Part shown: positions 11,027 through 23,600 of the stretch, piece after piece
Numbering within the stretch: the stretch's first letter is position 1
Layout of the letters: every line of letters begins with the position of its first letter
Assembly: GCF_016808335.1 (NCBI RefSeq)
Contig: NC_053141.1
Span: 19,351,756 to 19,415,755 of the forward strand
DNA: 64,000 nucleotides
Direction: 5' to 3'
Source: Panicum virgatum
Taxonomy: Eukaryota; Streptophyta; Magnoliopsida; Poales; Poaceae
Notes under the pieces: model-generated
Databases searched by the model: none
Told to the model about the DNA's origin: nothing
The model's input: the letters and a program-made list of their open reading frames with translations, nothing else
Position numbers and translations under genes: made by a program

Positions 11027-11719
11027 TTCTAGTTACTGTAGCTGGAAAGGAAGACAAAATGCCAGTTCCATGAAGAGAGGCCAACCCTGGCTCTGGAGCA
11101 ACTATTCAAGAAGTATCTACAACTGAGTAATTAGACTGACTATTTTTCCTTTTATCAGAGCTGCAGTCACCTGTCCTGCCTGTCTAAAGAGATGCACTTC
11201 GTAGGTGCACCAGAATACAAGAAAGATGTGTGATAGGATAAGTATTAAATTGTTGCAATGCTTCTCATTCTAACAGCTCAAATCTGCGAACATACATGAA
11301 CATATAAGGTAGACTGCTCAAGCATTCCATTCCCTGGAGACCATAAACCTGCAGTTTCAAGGAGTACAAGTTCCATCAGGCAGCTTCGTCTTCCTCTTCC
11401 TGCCAAGGATGGAAGCCTTTCGTAACCTCACACCACCAGCACGCCATTTCTTGAAAGCAGCCATAGATTCCCTAGCAGATTCAAATACTTCACAAAAAAT
11501 ATAACTAGTCTGTCAGTGTATTGCAGCAAAATAGTTGGTTTTCTAGTCTGTTGGCAGTAGCACATGGGCAAGTACAAGATGAGATGCTTGCTTACCACAA
11601 GCTTCTTCTTTGGTAAGGCGTGGGACGAACTTGGGCACTGTCATCATGGAAGAACTGTGAGACTTGCTTAGAACCTCTTTGTACCGACTGGTGAATGCAT
11701 AGCGCAAGAACAGGCCAAT

Positions 11720-11883
11720 CAGTGTTTTAAAGGCGTCGCCTAGGCAACGCCTAGGCGTCCAGGAGCACCCAGCTCGCCTTGGGTTACAGTGGCGCCTTGT
11801 CGCCTAGGCGTCGCCTAGGCGCCGCCTAGGCGTCCAGGCGTACCCAGCTCGCCTCGCCTCGCCTTACCGCCTTTAAAACACTG
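11720..11883. mobile_element. hAT-type MITE in exon 5 of the PSF3 pseudogene
   Basis: The two ends are perfect 16-bp inverted repeats, CAGTGTTTTAAAGGCG. An exact 8-bp duplication AGGCCAAT (11712-11719 and 11884-11891) flanks it, and 8 bp is the hAT length. The intact PSF3 gene has the empty site. The inside is made largely of GCCTAGGCG-type palindromic repeats and has no coding capacity. Confidence 0.95.
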
Positions 11884-12599
11884 AGGCCAATGCTCTTGTC
11901 ACTCACCCTGAAAATGTGAAATCAGAGGAAAGTAGGCAAAAGAAAATCTTGAGACCCTTTTTTTGGTTGCCTAACAAAATCTCCTGAACCAAAATAAGGC
12001 ACTGATATCCCAATTCAAATGGCTCATGGAGGGGATAAACTACCCATTTTCATTTGACAGCCAAATATTTACTATCCAGGCGTCCGCACTGGTATTAAGT
12101 TTGAATCCATGGTTTCAACATTCCATAACAATTTTAGCATCCATAAAATTTGATGGAAAACACCAAGGGCAAACTGACTAGAGGTCATGAATGCCAGATT
12201 ATGATAACATAACTAACACGTGTCTGTAAAAAGCTACATTACATCATGGGAATGAAGAACAACTACAATTGCTTGAGGTTTTAGACTGCCAGAATTTGTT
12301 GAGAAGTATGCATACGGTGTATTTCAAAACTGTAAGTTACTAGTAATAACTCATGGCATCAAGGCATGTTTGTCAGGTTACGACAAAATTCTGTACAACG
12401 GCAGTTGAGCAATGGGCCAGTGGACCAGTGTGGTATCAATCATAGAACCAGCAGTGAACTAGTTTGCACCACATAGAACCAACAGTACAGAAGGACTGGA
12501 GGTAACAATGATAAAATCCCATCATATAGAATTGAACTGACAATATACTATCTCTGAAGGGAAATGTGGCAGACTGCTAGGTAAGTGAAATAGATATTC

Positions 12600-12930
12600 A
12601 ACTACAAATTAATTGCTTTTCAATTCCAGGACCAAAGGACATTGTTTTTGTAAGAATACAAGCGAGCATGTCCTTTTTGGGGAATAGATTGATACAATCG
12701 TTTCGAGCGGTCCAACATATAGGGAACATAACAAAATGCTAGTACTGTCATATTTCTACAAAACATAGTATAGTCTCAAATAAACATGAAAGAAAGAACA
12801 AGACGAAAGGACCATGCTTTTTTTAAAATGCAAGCGAACATGTCCGTTCAAATAGATTTATATAATCAATTAAACAGTCAAACATAACAAAATTGTAGTA
12901 TGCTGACATATAAAATAGTCAAAGGTAAGC
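12600..12930 (-). repeat. Degenerate tandem repeats in intron 4 of the PSF3 pseudogene
   Basis: About two diverged units share GCAAGCGAACATGTCC-like and ACATAACAAAATGCTAGTA-like blocks, and a weaker copy lies near 13330. They correspond to the clearer array in the intact gene's intron (54150-54580), so the array predates the locus duplication. Confidence 0.55.
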
Positions 12931-14600
12931 TGACCCCAAACTAGATCATGGTCAGTACCCAAAGGGTGATCCTAAACCACAAGACTGCCAACTTTTACAG
13001 TTAGCTTACCTTGTCCATACCGTTCCTCATATGGCAGTTGGTACACATAAAGAAAGCAAATAATCCAATTAGACAACACAAAAATCATTGCTTGGAAATT
13101 AATCATTTCTATTTCAAAACTAATTAGGTTACATCCAGTTCTGAACAGAGTACACTAAAGTAATCCCCCCCCCCCACCGACCCCCCTTTTTTCACTTTTT
13201 TTTAAGACGCATTATCTGTTAGTCCTCAACTTTGGATGTCAAAAAAAAAGTCATCAACTTTGGAAAAGTAGACCCTATGACTGCATTGTCCTACTCATGA
13301 ATTAACTGCTTTTCATTTCCAACACAAAAAGTACCATTGTGTTGTAAGAATATACAAGTGAACATGTTCTTTCTTTGGAAATAGATTGATGTAATTATTG
13401 AAACAATCTGACAACACCCATTTCCTAATTATTTTCCCCAGTCAGACACATGAGCATTAGTCAGAAATAATGAGTTAAGTAGATTGATATGTTTCATAAG
13501 GTAAGGGATTTGATTCACTTGTTAGTTCTCAATGCATAGAGGTTTCCAGTGTGCTAACTTTGCAGCACCAAAGAACTCCCAAAAGTTTCAGTTAGGTCAA
13601 AGCCTCCTGACTTCCTGCCATGGCTGGGTACGAACACCACCATTGTCAGGAGGGTGATTCATCACTGTTAATATTTCACTACCCAATCTGATTCAATCCT
13701 CAAAGCCACTTTCTTCAGTGATCCCTCCATCATGGCATCTCAGTTATCCTTTTTACCTTAATGAAACACTTGAACAGTTCTGGAGTGCGTGACTCTTTCC
13801 CCCATTTCTCTTAATGAAACGTGTCAAAGTACGTTGTCGACAGCTGTTTTTTTTTCCTTGATAAAGGGGAATTTAGGTGCTTTTGTGGCTAGAAAAAAAT
13901 AGAAGCATCACACTTGAGCTTGAAGCCATAGAGCAATATTTTTCTGAGACATGTCACATGAACAATGCTACTTGAATAAAACAGGTCATCACATTTCCAC
14001 AGATTCCTAAGGAATTTATAAATGAACACTAAGAACATTAAAAATTGGGAGCACAGATACTGAAATCACATTTGTTCAGAGCCCTGCAGTACCGACTGAC
14101 CTAGGCGATAACAAAAGGTAGCAATTCAATTGACTTATGTCTAATTATGTAAAGCAAATGAATCGGTATTCTAAGAAGAAAATTATGTCTAGTCAAAAGA
14201 ACATGCAAATAAACTTAGATAACCATGAAATCTGATGGTATGCATTACTGAAGTGATGAGGAAACTCACAAAGGAACAATCTTGCACCCTAGCTCATAAA
14301 AGTAGGGGCAACGAACCCTCAAGTCCACACAGGCCGCATCAGCTTGGATCTCTTTTCGAGTTCTGTAGTATTAGATAAGATATTGAGACAGAAGCATTCA
14401 AGTTTTCAAAGAGAATACTGCAGAAATTGTGTTCCATACTCTAATTTTCAATTGCTAAAACTCATCCATTCAGCAAAAATATAATTCTTGGGAATCGTTT
14501 GAACATTCAGTGTAATTGAAAATAGTTTCCCCTTCGATTGATTCATATCTTTAATAAATTTGTTAATTATGTTATAAAAGAAAGGTTTGCAAATCTCTTA

Positions 14601-15655
14601 ATACGATTCACAAACCAAAAGATGATCAGTGAAGCAGGCCACGTTGTCTGCTTTTCCCAACCGTTGGATCGGCCGGGCAGCCGTCCCAGATCATACAAAT
14701 CTTAGGTTTTCTTACAAAAATGCTCTTCTATTTACTAAAAATCAACACACAGTCCAGGGCAGTTCATATCTTTTTTCACAAACCCCCTCGACTTTCACTT
14801 AAATCAACCCGTAGTCCAAGGTCCCCTCTCAATATTGTTTGCGAACACCCCCACAGATTTTTCTGAAATCGACCCGCATTTCATCTTTAGTTATTTCACA
14901 AAAGGAACCTCAAATGTCTACAAAACAAACCCGCAAACCACTCGTTAACTTACAAAATAGACCACATTTACTAAAGCAATGAATCCACAATCCGTTTTTC
15001 TTCAATACTTCACAAAAGTAATCTCATATTTGCCTAAAATCAACCAATGCTCCACCTCATGGCACGTTATTCTTCGAAAAGGAACCTCCACATTTTATAG
15101 AATCAACCCACAACAATCTGAGACTCTATTTAATTCTTGAATTTATAAGAAATCATTAGCAGGTACGACGGCACTAAATTAAAAAAACAGTAATTTTACG
15201 TTACAACAGTTGGTGAATCAAAATGTTTAAATTGTATTACATTGTGGAACTAGAATAAGTGAGTAAAGCTATATGGACTTTAGAAAAATATTGTGTGCAC
15301 CCCTGAATCACAACTAAAAGTCATTTCCCAAAATAATGATATTGCCATGTACTCTTGAACCAGAACAAAAGTAGCTTCTTCCATGGATCAACAGTTCCTA
15401 TTGACTCCTTCACTATATGGCTCATCGTTTCATCGTTATCGATAAATAAATCCATTTAAGCATCGATAAATCTAAGCGGTTAACAAATGCAAGCATGGGT
15501 ATACAATAAAATTAAAATATTTTCATTACTTCAGATATATCTAACTTCTAATCTTAATATACTATATTTCTTGACTGAAACAAACTCCTAATGGTACGGT
15601 ATCATTTTATTTCACTGGTCCTACTGCTGGTGTGCCAAAGGCGCGCCTACTTTCT
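14601..15655. mobile_element. Insertion of about 1 kb in intron 3 of the PSF3 pseudogene
   Basis: Intron 3 is 1500 nt here but 438 nt in the intact copy. The shared sequence breaks after GGTTTGCAAAT on the left and resumes at TATTACTG on the right. The insert contains repeated phrases around AAATCAACCCGCAGTCC and CACAAAACC, which also occur near 27750. I see no terminal repeats or coding sequence, so the element class is unknown. Confidence 0.55.
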
Positions 15656-16514
15656 AGTATTACTGATTACTGTGGAAAACTACAGTAGGCTGCAATAGAG
15701 GCAAGAAAAAAAATGATCCTAACATTTAGTTGTTTGACATGAAATTTCATGAATGCTTATCAAAAGAAAAAAAAAGAATATTCCATGCGCTTTCGTACTT
15801 TGCTGCTGCTCTAATAAATTTTCTGTACGCAGTAATGCAACAACAGAGACCGAAGAACCTACTTCTGTGTGAAGCATGGAGGCGGATTTATTGACATTGC
15901 TTGTTCCAAAGACAGCAGCCCATGCGCAAGCCAAAATGGGAGCTCCACCTTGGCACCCTTCTCTACCTGGATACAGAAAGGGAATGACTAAGATCCTATT
16001 TTATAGAAGATGATCATCCCTAGTAGTATTTTTGTAAAATTCGTCCACAATGCAAAGCATCCGATTCCCAGTTGGGGCTCATGACAAATACTGAAGCCAG
16101 GAAGAATGAAGAAAAATACCCAGTATTCCAAATCAGTTTAACCAAGTCAAAGACTACAGAAGAAGCCTCTCAGCTAACCATTATTAAACAACTGCATAGG
16201 ACATAAGAGGACCGCTCGACATATCTAAGCAGGTTTATATACCCTAGCACTAGAGGCAGCCACAAATAAAATTCAACAGGCAGACACTTACACAGTTACT
16301 TTCAGCGCCAGGATCTAGCAGGCCGACACCATTTGCAGTTACATGGAAAACAACTGAAATAGGCTGCAGGGAGAGCAGAAACATTTACTCAGCACATATA
16401 TACACACAAGCATCATGCAGGAAGAGAAGATAAAATACAGGCATCCGAAATCACGTCATCCTCCATGAGGATGTCATCGATGTCGTAGTAACCCGGCATC
16501 TGACCAGGACCACA

Positions 16515-16959
16515 ACAGGGGCGGACCCAGCATAGGACATGGGTGTACACATGTACACCCGATGATTTTCGCAAACGCAATCGAAGTTAGTAGGTAATAT
16601 ATTGTAACTGGATTCAGATCCGAATACAAAATAGTTTTGTTAGGGTTTGGGTGCTCCGTCTCGCGCAGCAGAAGGAAAGAGAAGGGGCGGGCATACCTGG
16701 AGGATGCTCGTCGCCGGCAAAGGGCTGGGCGAAGACGTGAAAAAATGGCGCCACCGCTCGCCCAGGCGGCGCCGCCAGGGAAGGAAGAGCAGGGAGGAGA
16801 GAGTCCGAGAGAAGGGAAAGGCTTAAGAAACAGATAGGACAAACGAACGGACAGGATGGCGGCATGTGGCACCGGCGAGTTCACATCAACGTACCAAACT
16901 TCCTCAAACCGGTCTCAGCCTCCAACCAGGCTACCACTCCAAACACTCGCCCTTCTCTC
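16515..16959. other. Region between the divergent PSF3 pseudogene and PPR gene
   Basis: Homology to the intact PSF3 locus ends at about 16513. From there the plus strand reads CAGGGGCGGACCCAGC, which resembles a hAT-type end, but no matching second end is visible. Bases 16640-16860 are GC-rich and would hold the PPR 5' UTR and promoter. No clear TATA box is seen. Confidence 0.4.
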
Positions 16960-18909
16960 ATGGCGCCGCCTCTCGCCGCCGCCATCCACCGCCTTCCCCT
17001 TTCCAACCTCCGCCACCTCCTGTCGTCCCACCACCTACGCCTCTGCTCCTCCCACTCCCCCTCCGACCAAAGCGACTTCGAGCCAGACCCCGACCACCCC
17101 CTCCCACTGCCTGCCGCCACCGACGACGACGGCGAGCTCGCCTCCTTCGTCCAACGCATCTCCAGCGCGGCCTCCTCCGCTTCCTCCCCGAAGGACGCGC
17201 TCTCTCTCCTCCTTTCCAACTCTCCTACCACGGGCTCATCGCCAGCCCCAGCATCCCCCGCTCTCCTCGTCCGCACGGTCTGGGAGCTGCGCTGCGACCC
17301 GGACGCCGCCGCGCTCGCGGTTCGCTACGGAGACGAGTGCGGCGCCGTGGCTGGGGCCGATGGGGCGGGCGCAGGGCCGCCGGCGGCCGAGGCGTGGCAC
17401 CTGGCCGTGTGGGCCGCGGGAAAGGCGCGGCGGTTCGACCTCGCGTGGGCGGTCGTGCGGCGCATGCGGCGCCGCGGGGTGCTCACTCGCCGCGCCATGG
17501 TCATCCTGATGGAGAGGTGCGGTCTCTTGAACGGAATATGTCTTCATTTTGTGGCTTCTGCATTGTAAGTGTTAACAAATCATACTGATGATAGTATAGT
17601 TGGAGATGATAGATAATATTGGTCCAATTGTCGGGATTTCTGTGGTTATTGTATAATTGCTAATCAATTATGGTCGATAGTACGAATGCTTAGATCAAAT
17701 ATTAGATTGATATTCCAGAATATAAAGCTGTCACAAGTGCCTAACTAGCATCTTGCTTTGTTGAGCAGAGCGTTTCTGCCGTTTTGGCTGTCATAATGCA
17801 GTAATTGGACTTTGTTCATCTATCTTTTATTTTCCCATCATGTACTTTACATTGGAATGATTTGGATATGAAATTTTAGGTATGCAGCTGCCAATGAAGT
17901 GAATAAAGCAATCAAAACATTTGATGTGATGGAGAAGTTTAAAGTCGAAGTAGATCCAACTGCATTTTACTCCCTTCTCCGTGCTCTTTGCAAAAGCAAA
18001 AACATAGAGGATGCTGAGGAGTTGCTTCTTCTGAGAAAGAAATTCTTCCCACTTACTGCAGAAGGTTTCAATATAATTCTAGATGGTTGGTGTAATGTGA
18101 TCACTGATGTGGCTGAAGCAAAGAGAGTTTGGAGAGAAATGTCCAATTACTGTATTACTCCTGATAATATATCCTATACTCTCATGGTCAGTTGTTTCTC
18201 AAAAGTAGGAAACCTTTTTGATACATTGAGGATTTATGATGAAATGAAAAGGAGGGGCTGGACTCCTGGTATAGGTGTTTACAATTCACTTGTCTATGTT
18301 CTGACAAGAGAGAATTGCATGAAGGATGCACAAAATATATTCAGCAAACTTATAGATGAAGGTATCCAACCGGATGTTGAAACATACAATAGTATGATAG
18401 TTCCACTTTGTGAAAGTTCTAAGCTTGATGAAGCACGAATGGTGATGGAAAGCATGATACATAAGGGCATTGTTCCAACCATTTCGACGTACCATGCATT
18501 TTTGAAGCAAGAAGGCATTGACGAATCACTGAAGCTCTTGCAAAAAATGAAGGAAGATGGTTGTGGCCCTAAGGGTGATACATTTCTCATGCTTATAGAT
18601 AAATTTTTTCTACTGAACGAGTCTAGAAATGCTCTCAGAGTATGGAATGAAATGAGAAAATATGACATTAACCCTGCTTGTTCACACTATATGACCGTGG
18701 TCCAAGGTTTAGTAAAGCATGGATGTATACCAAGAGCTTTAGAGTACTATGATGAAATGAAAGAAAAGGGTTTTGCTTCTGATACACAACTTGACAAGGA
18801 ATTCGAAACCTTTCTTTTGGCCAACAGAGACCACTGGAGAGGACCTGGCAAATACAATATCATTCCCCAACGGAGCAAACATTTTACAATGCGGTCAAGA
18901 ATGCAATAA
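16960..18909 (+). CDS. P-class pentatricopeptide repeat protein, probably mitochondrial
   Basis: Two exons, 16960-17516 and 17880-18909, with donor GTGCGG and acceptor TTTTAG, encode 528 residues. The start at 16960 opens a typical organelle presequence (MAPPLAAAIHRLPLSNLRHL, few acidic residues). A frame-extending ATG at 16864 is possible but would put a less presequence-like stretch first. The second exon encodes about eight consecutive 35-residue PPR motifs (about residues 205-490), with characteristic endings such as GIQPDVETYNSMI. One motif (around QEGIDESLKLLQKM) is short. There is no E or DYW extension and no SMR domain, so it is P class. Such proteins bind specific organelle RNAs for processing, stability or translation; the target cannot be read from sequence. 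It resembles the At5g15010-like group. It is divergent from the PSF3 pseudogene, about 460 bp away. Confidence 0.88.
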
Positions 18910-19776
18910 CAAATGTGTTCAATCGAATTTAGTTATACTGTGTTTTCTGATATGGGGGACTTAATTACAACAAAGTAGAATTTTGACCAGTGTGAGGTAC
19001 GTTTATTTGACCTGTGCTTGAACCCTGACTATTGCGCATATATTAATGTTTGTGTGAATCTAACACAGCATTTGCTTGTGTTGCTGCTTCTGGAATAATA
19101 TTACCTTTGAACTTACTTTGTGTGATACAATGATCGTGTGTCATCCAAGTCAATGTTTTTGGTAAAAACGTGTTAATCATGTTTGTTCTTGCATGACAAA
19201 TATTTGGTATCTCACCTACTAGCACTTGCAGTAGGTAAACTGTCTGACAATTGGGATCTGAGTATGATTTTTTGAGTGAAGTTTGGGTTATTTTGCATAC
19301 TGGGGGAATTTGGATTTTTAAGTCTGTTATTACAATGTTTGTCTAGTAACTCATGAGACGGCAATGTCAGACCCTTACGAGTTGAGATGCTCTGCATACA
19401 ATTCTGGTCGAGTACAAGGTCGAACAATCATGATGGGTCACCTTTCGTTTTACAAGCAAGCAAAGCCAAGTAATTAAGAATATTAATAGGTATGATTGCC
19501 TGATTACTCTGGTTTCTGGTCTCGATCTGGACTCTGGTTGCTTATAAGGAGGTGCATAAATGGAGATATATCGGCTAAATATTATAGTTTGTAGAGTATC
19601 AACTCTGTTAAGTTTTGAACTTGAGGTAGTAGCAGCTCCATTTTCTTTGTGACAGTCTGTTGTCCTTGTGCTGTTTTGATCCTGAGGTTCGAGATCTCGC
19701 TTCTGTTTAGTCAAGTACTCTAGCAAAAGGAGCAAATAGTTGTGCTTTTTTCAGTAATGTGGTGCATTCTGTCTAA
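18910..19776. other. 3' flank of the PPR gene
   Basis: AT-rich sequence that includes the PPR 3' UTR. No further gene, RNA or transposon end was recognised. Confidence 0.4.
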
Positions 19777-19967
19777 TCTATATACCTATTACTAAAGCGA
19801 GTAAGGTTTCCACCCAATTTTTTGGTTTAGTACGTGGTTTGGTCCGTCTATATCATTAACAGGTGGGCCTTAGTCCATCTCGTATGCGAATTGGACCACG
19901 GGCACCAATACGTATCTGATATTTATACCAACTTTATCCGTAGCAACGCACGGGCATAATTACTTAG
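19777..19967 (+). mobile_element. Probable short non-autonomous Helitron
   Basis: The unit starts TCTATATACC after an A and ends with a GC-rich GCAACGCACGGGCA stretch followed by TTACTTAG before a T. Helitrons start TC, end near CTRR with a short GC stem just upstream, and insert between A and T. The terminal CTAG is here CTTAG, and the stem is weak. No coding sequence is present. Confidence 0.45.
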
Positions 19968-20635
19968 TCTATAAAACATATATAGTTGGTCCCCACTACA
20001 AAGCATTAAATGCTATTTCTCTCAATCCTCATGCAGCCACATCACCTCAATTGTTTGGTGCGTTGGATGTAACATGGTGTCTTCATTTGGGCCGTTGGAT
20101 GTTGTTTCTCCAGTTAATTTCCCACTCAAGTCATTGTTGCGAGCATCCAAAAAAATGGCAGCGTGAAACACCCACTTTTGCCCCCATTGATTGTTGAAAG
20201 ACGGCAACCATTACTCAAAAGTTTAGAGTCATTTTAATTGGATTGTTGGCCTTCCAACCCACTACATGCTCCAATGTTGCCACTCACAAGCAGTTAATAA
20301 ACTGCCACGAGAGCAGGCACTAGCAGGAGGTAGCAACAGTGGGAAGAGGAACACAAGGAGAAGGGGTGTTTACACTCAAGAGACAGCGACAACTGAGGGC
20401 AAGTGACGGGATGAAAAGCGGCTGTGGACTTCATCCTGTCATCCATGTCGAAGTTATATGAGATCAACAGCGTGTTCTTGGAAAAGTGTCATGATCGTTC
20501 ATGCTCTAATCGGTTGATTTACAGAGAAGGAAGACAACTAATAAGTATTTATTACTATTTCTCTCTTCTCTGAATTAGGCATATCACCTAAATTCGGACC
20601 AACTTCATGCATGTCTCTATCCATGAGATGCATAC
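19968..20635. other. Intergenic, nothing clear
   Basis: A second TCTATAAAAC motif directly after the Helitron-like unit could be the start of another one, but no end was found. The last five bases, CATAC, would be the target duplication of the LTR element that follows. Confidence 0.35.
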
Positions 20636-23600
20636 TGTGGCAGTCCCGCCTAAATTAATCCGGCTTAAATGCATTAACCATCACCGAAACGGTAACTAGG
20701 GTTAACACGCACTTAAAACGGAGTAATCCGGCAGTGCTGTCGGGTAAAATCCCGATTAAACCACTTGAAACAGGATCGACAAAGCAGTCCAGAGAATGCA
20801 ACATTCCACAAATTTTACAGTACAGAGTATGAAAACTGATTGTTATTATTACAAACCGAGTTTGAATTTATAAAACTACAACAGAGTTCAAGTTTGACGA
20901 AAAACGAACGATAGTCTAGCGTCGAAAGTCGAAACCAGACGTCATGATGAAGCCTGTACATGACGTCAACCGTAACCTCCGATGTACCACCTGAAAAACA
21001 AAGCCACAAGTAAGGCTGAGTATACTAATACTCAGCAAGACTTACCCGACTAAGGGTATACTTAACCCTTAATCTAAACATGCAAGGCTTTTGGCTTGAG
21101 GGTTTGTTTTGCCGAAAAGCAGTAAAGAGTAAATCCTTAATTTCAGGTTTTAGCTTCCAAATTCTAGTTCAATTATCCATTCTAGGTGAGCATCTATCTA
21201 ATAGCATACATGGTGGGAAACAATTATCTTTCATCATCCAACCAACCATATTCATCATCATCATCATCTTTCACTTCTTACTCTATGTGGCAAAAGGGTT
21301 AAGCAGTCCCAAACCGTGAGAAGCGGACGATTCGAATCGAATTTGTTAACCTGGCCAGGCAGACCTAACACACACACATGGGGATCGACGTCTCGCTTCG
21401 CCCACACGACTTTTTCCTTTAATTCCCGCTGCACGGAACAGGCCCACCGCCCTCGACTACAAGAATCCACGCCACGGTACGACGCCGGGTCGTGAGCCTT
21501 CTTGCACCCGCATGTGGCCGCATGAGAACAACGTTCAAAGATGGTGGGGAGTATGTTCCGGCCTTGGTGCAATCCAGTAATTAAGCTTACCGATTACCAT
21601 ATTTCTCGGCATGTGGTTAGTACGTTTAAACGCTTAACCACCACTACCATACACTGCGACCTTATCAACTTTTCACTAAACAGACGGGGTCTCATCCAGA
21701 AATATAGTGCCCTGACCCCGTCCGTAGGCCTTATAGTTGCAGCATGTAGTAAACATTCAACTCCTATAATTCTCGCGAGTGTCAGAAAATCACTCGACTT
21801 CTACCGAACCATTAGCCTAGCCAACTAGCGACCTACACATACTAGTGTTCAAGCATAGATACCTAGGATCATGCAGCTAAGGTTCCAAGCAACTCCTGTA
21901 AACTTAAATGCCCAAGTAGATAGGAATAATAATAAGTTGCATAAATTTAAAATATATAGGACATGTTTTGGGGCTTTCCTGGGATTAACACTAGGTCAGT
22001 GTTAGTTAGAGAACAACTGCTCGGCGAGCATCTTCCTTCGGTCATGCACATCGGGATCCATCCATCCATCTTCTAGATGTGTCCACCATTCACCGTCTTC
22101 TAGCTCGGCTCCAACGTCACATCCTTCACGTGATTCATCTATCGTACCTAAATGAAATGCAACAATGCATATGTATGAATGCAATGCACCGAGTTGTTTA
22201 GCGATTTAGGTGTTATTATTTTTCCTTCACGATAAAGTTGTAGGCCAATAAAACTCAAGTCAAGAAAATAACCATTTCATTTTCTATTCACTGGGCAGTC
22301 ATTTATAGAGTAGTTTTCAGATTTACTTTACTTCATAAAATGAATTGGGATGGTGGCTTTTATTTCGGATTAACATACTTGAGGTTATTTAACTATTTTA
22401 CTTCAAAAGTTAGGAACAGTTTCTGCAACTACAAAATTTACACAAGGTAGCACATCAGATCAGCAACTTGCAGTAAAAATTTCAGGCAAAAACAATAAAA
22501 TATGGATACATGAAAAATACTCAAAATTAGCACATGCTAGAATCAAGATAAATTTACACAGATTAAAATACAATAGTTCTGAATCTCACATTTTTACAGA
22601 GGTGTCTAATTACAATTATAAACACACTGTAATTTTACTAGAATTTTTATAGACATAATACCAGAGTAATAAAATTGACAAATTTAACTCACATATAACA
22701 AGACTAATTAGTACATAGAGTTACAAAGTATTTTTGGCCCTCAAAGTTTGTATTCTAGCTTATCTTCTGAAGACTAAGCAATGGTAAAAGTTTTAGATTT
22801 TTCCAGAAGCAACAACTATTTATCACAATATAGCACCATTTTTAAGGATTAAATCACAGAGCTAGCTACACAAATCTAAAAATAACTAAACTTGGACAAT
22901 GGTGTTCATCTAGTATTCTAAGTACACAAAAAATTTCATACATGTATCCATAACAGAACATCCAAAAATAAAAAGTAAATTATTCTACTAGATCTAGCCA
23001 AGACTAGGGTTTCATCTAGTTACATGTGTTAACTGGTGCTCAAATTTTTACACAAAGCTAAGCATGGCATGAAGTAGCTACCAGACAAACATCACCCATA
23101 GATGCTGAGTAGAACTCCTAGAATAATTATAGCCTATGTAATCTAATCTTTTTCCTAGATTAAAATATAGACAGAAAATAAATATTTGCATGTAATGAAA
23201 CTTGTACATCTTGTTGCAAAGATTCCAAAACATTTAGATTTGTATTTTTATGATTTTTCTACGAATTTCTAGACATTTTCAAAATTTGCTGTTTTGAAGT
23301 CCATTTACATTTTTGCGTTTAGCCCCCTGAAAACTTTGCTTATTTTAACTTGGGGTCCCTGGACGGACATTGGGGAATAGAGGAGGGATTCCGGCCCGGT
23401 TTTCGGCGAGGAGAGGCACCGGCGGTGGGGGCTAGGTTGGGGGAAATGGAGAGGAGTTCGAGCCGCGCCTGTAGATGGTCTTAGTGGGGGCTGGGGTGGC
23501 CTGTGGCGGCTGTCCTCGGGCGCCGGCGGCCGCCGGCGGCCCTGTGCCGCGGCGGCGCCACTCCGGCGATGGGGATGCGGCTTGGCTGGGCTGAGAAGCT

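Larger units (their letters stand above)
11357..16499 (-). pseudogene. PSF3: PSF3 (GINS complex subunit 3) duplicate, broken in exon 5 by a MITE
   Basis: All six coding exons of the intact gene at 52148-55671 are present in inverted orientation with the same splice sites: 16499-16455, 16363-16292, 15966-15863, 14362-14270, 11907-11596 and 11487-11357. Exon 5 should be 140 nt but is 312 nt here. It holds a 164-bp hAT MITE plus an 8-bp target duplication (172 nt extra, a +1 frameshift). Reading into the MITE meets TAG at 11828-11826, leaving about 131 residues and losing the GINS C-terminal part. Otherwise the frame is clean, with only substitutions (for example E15D, V to M in exon 3, T-R to A-C at the end of exon 5). 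Loss is therefore recent. Intron 3 also carries about 1 kb of extra sequence. The homologous 5' UTR exon is missing upstream of 16515, so the promoter may be gone too. Confidence 0.93.
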
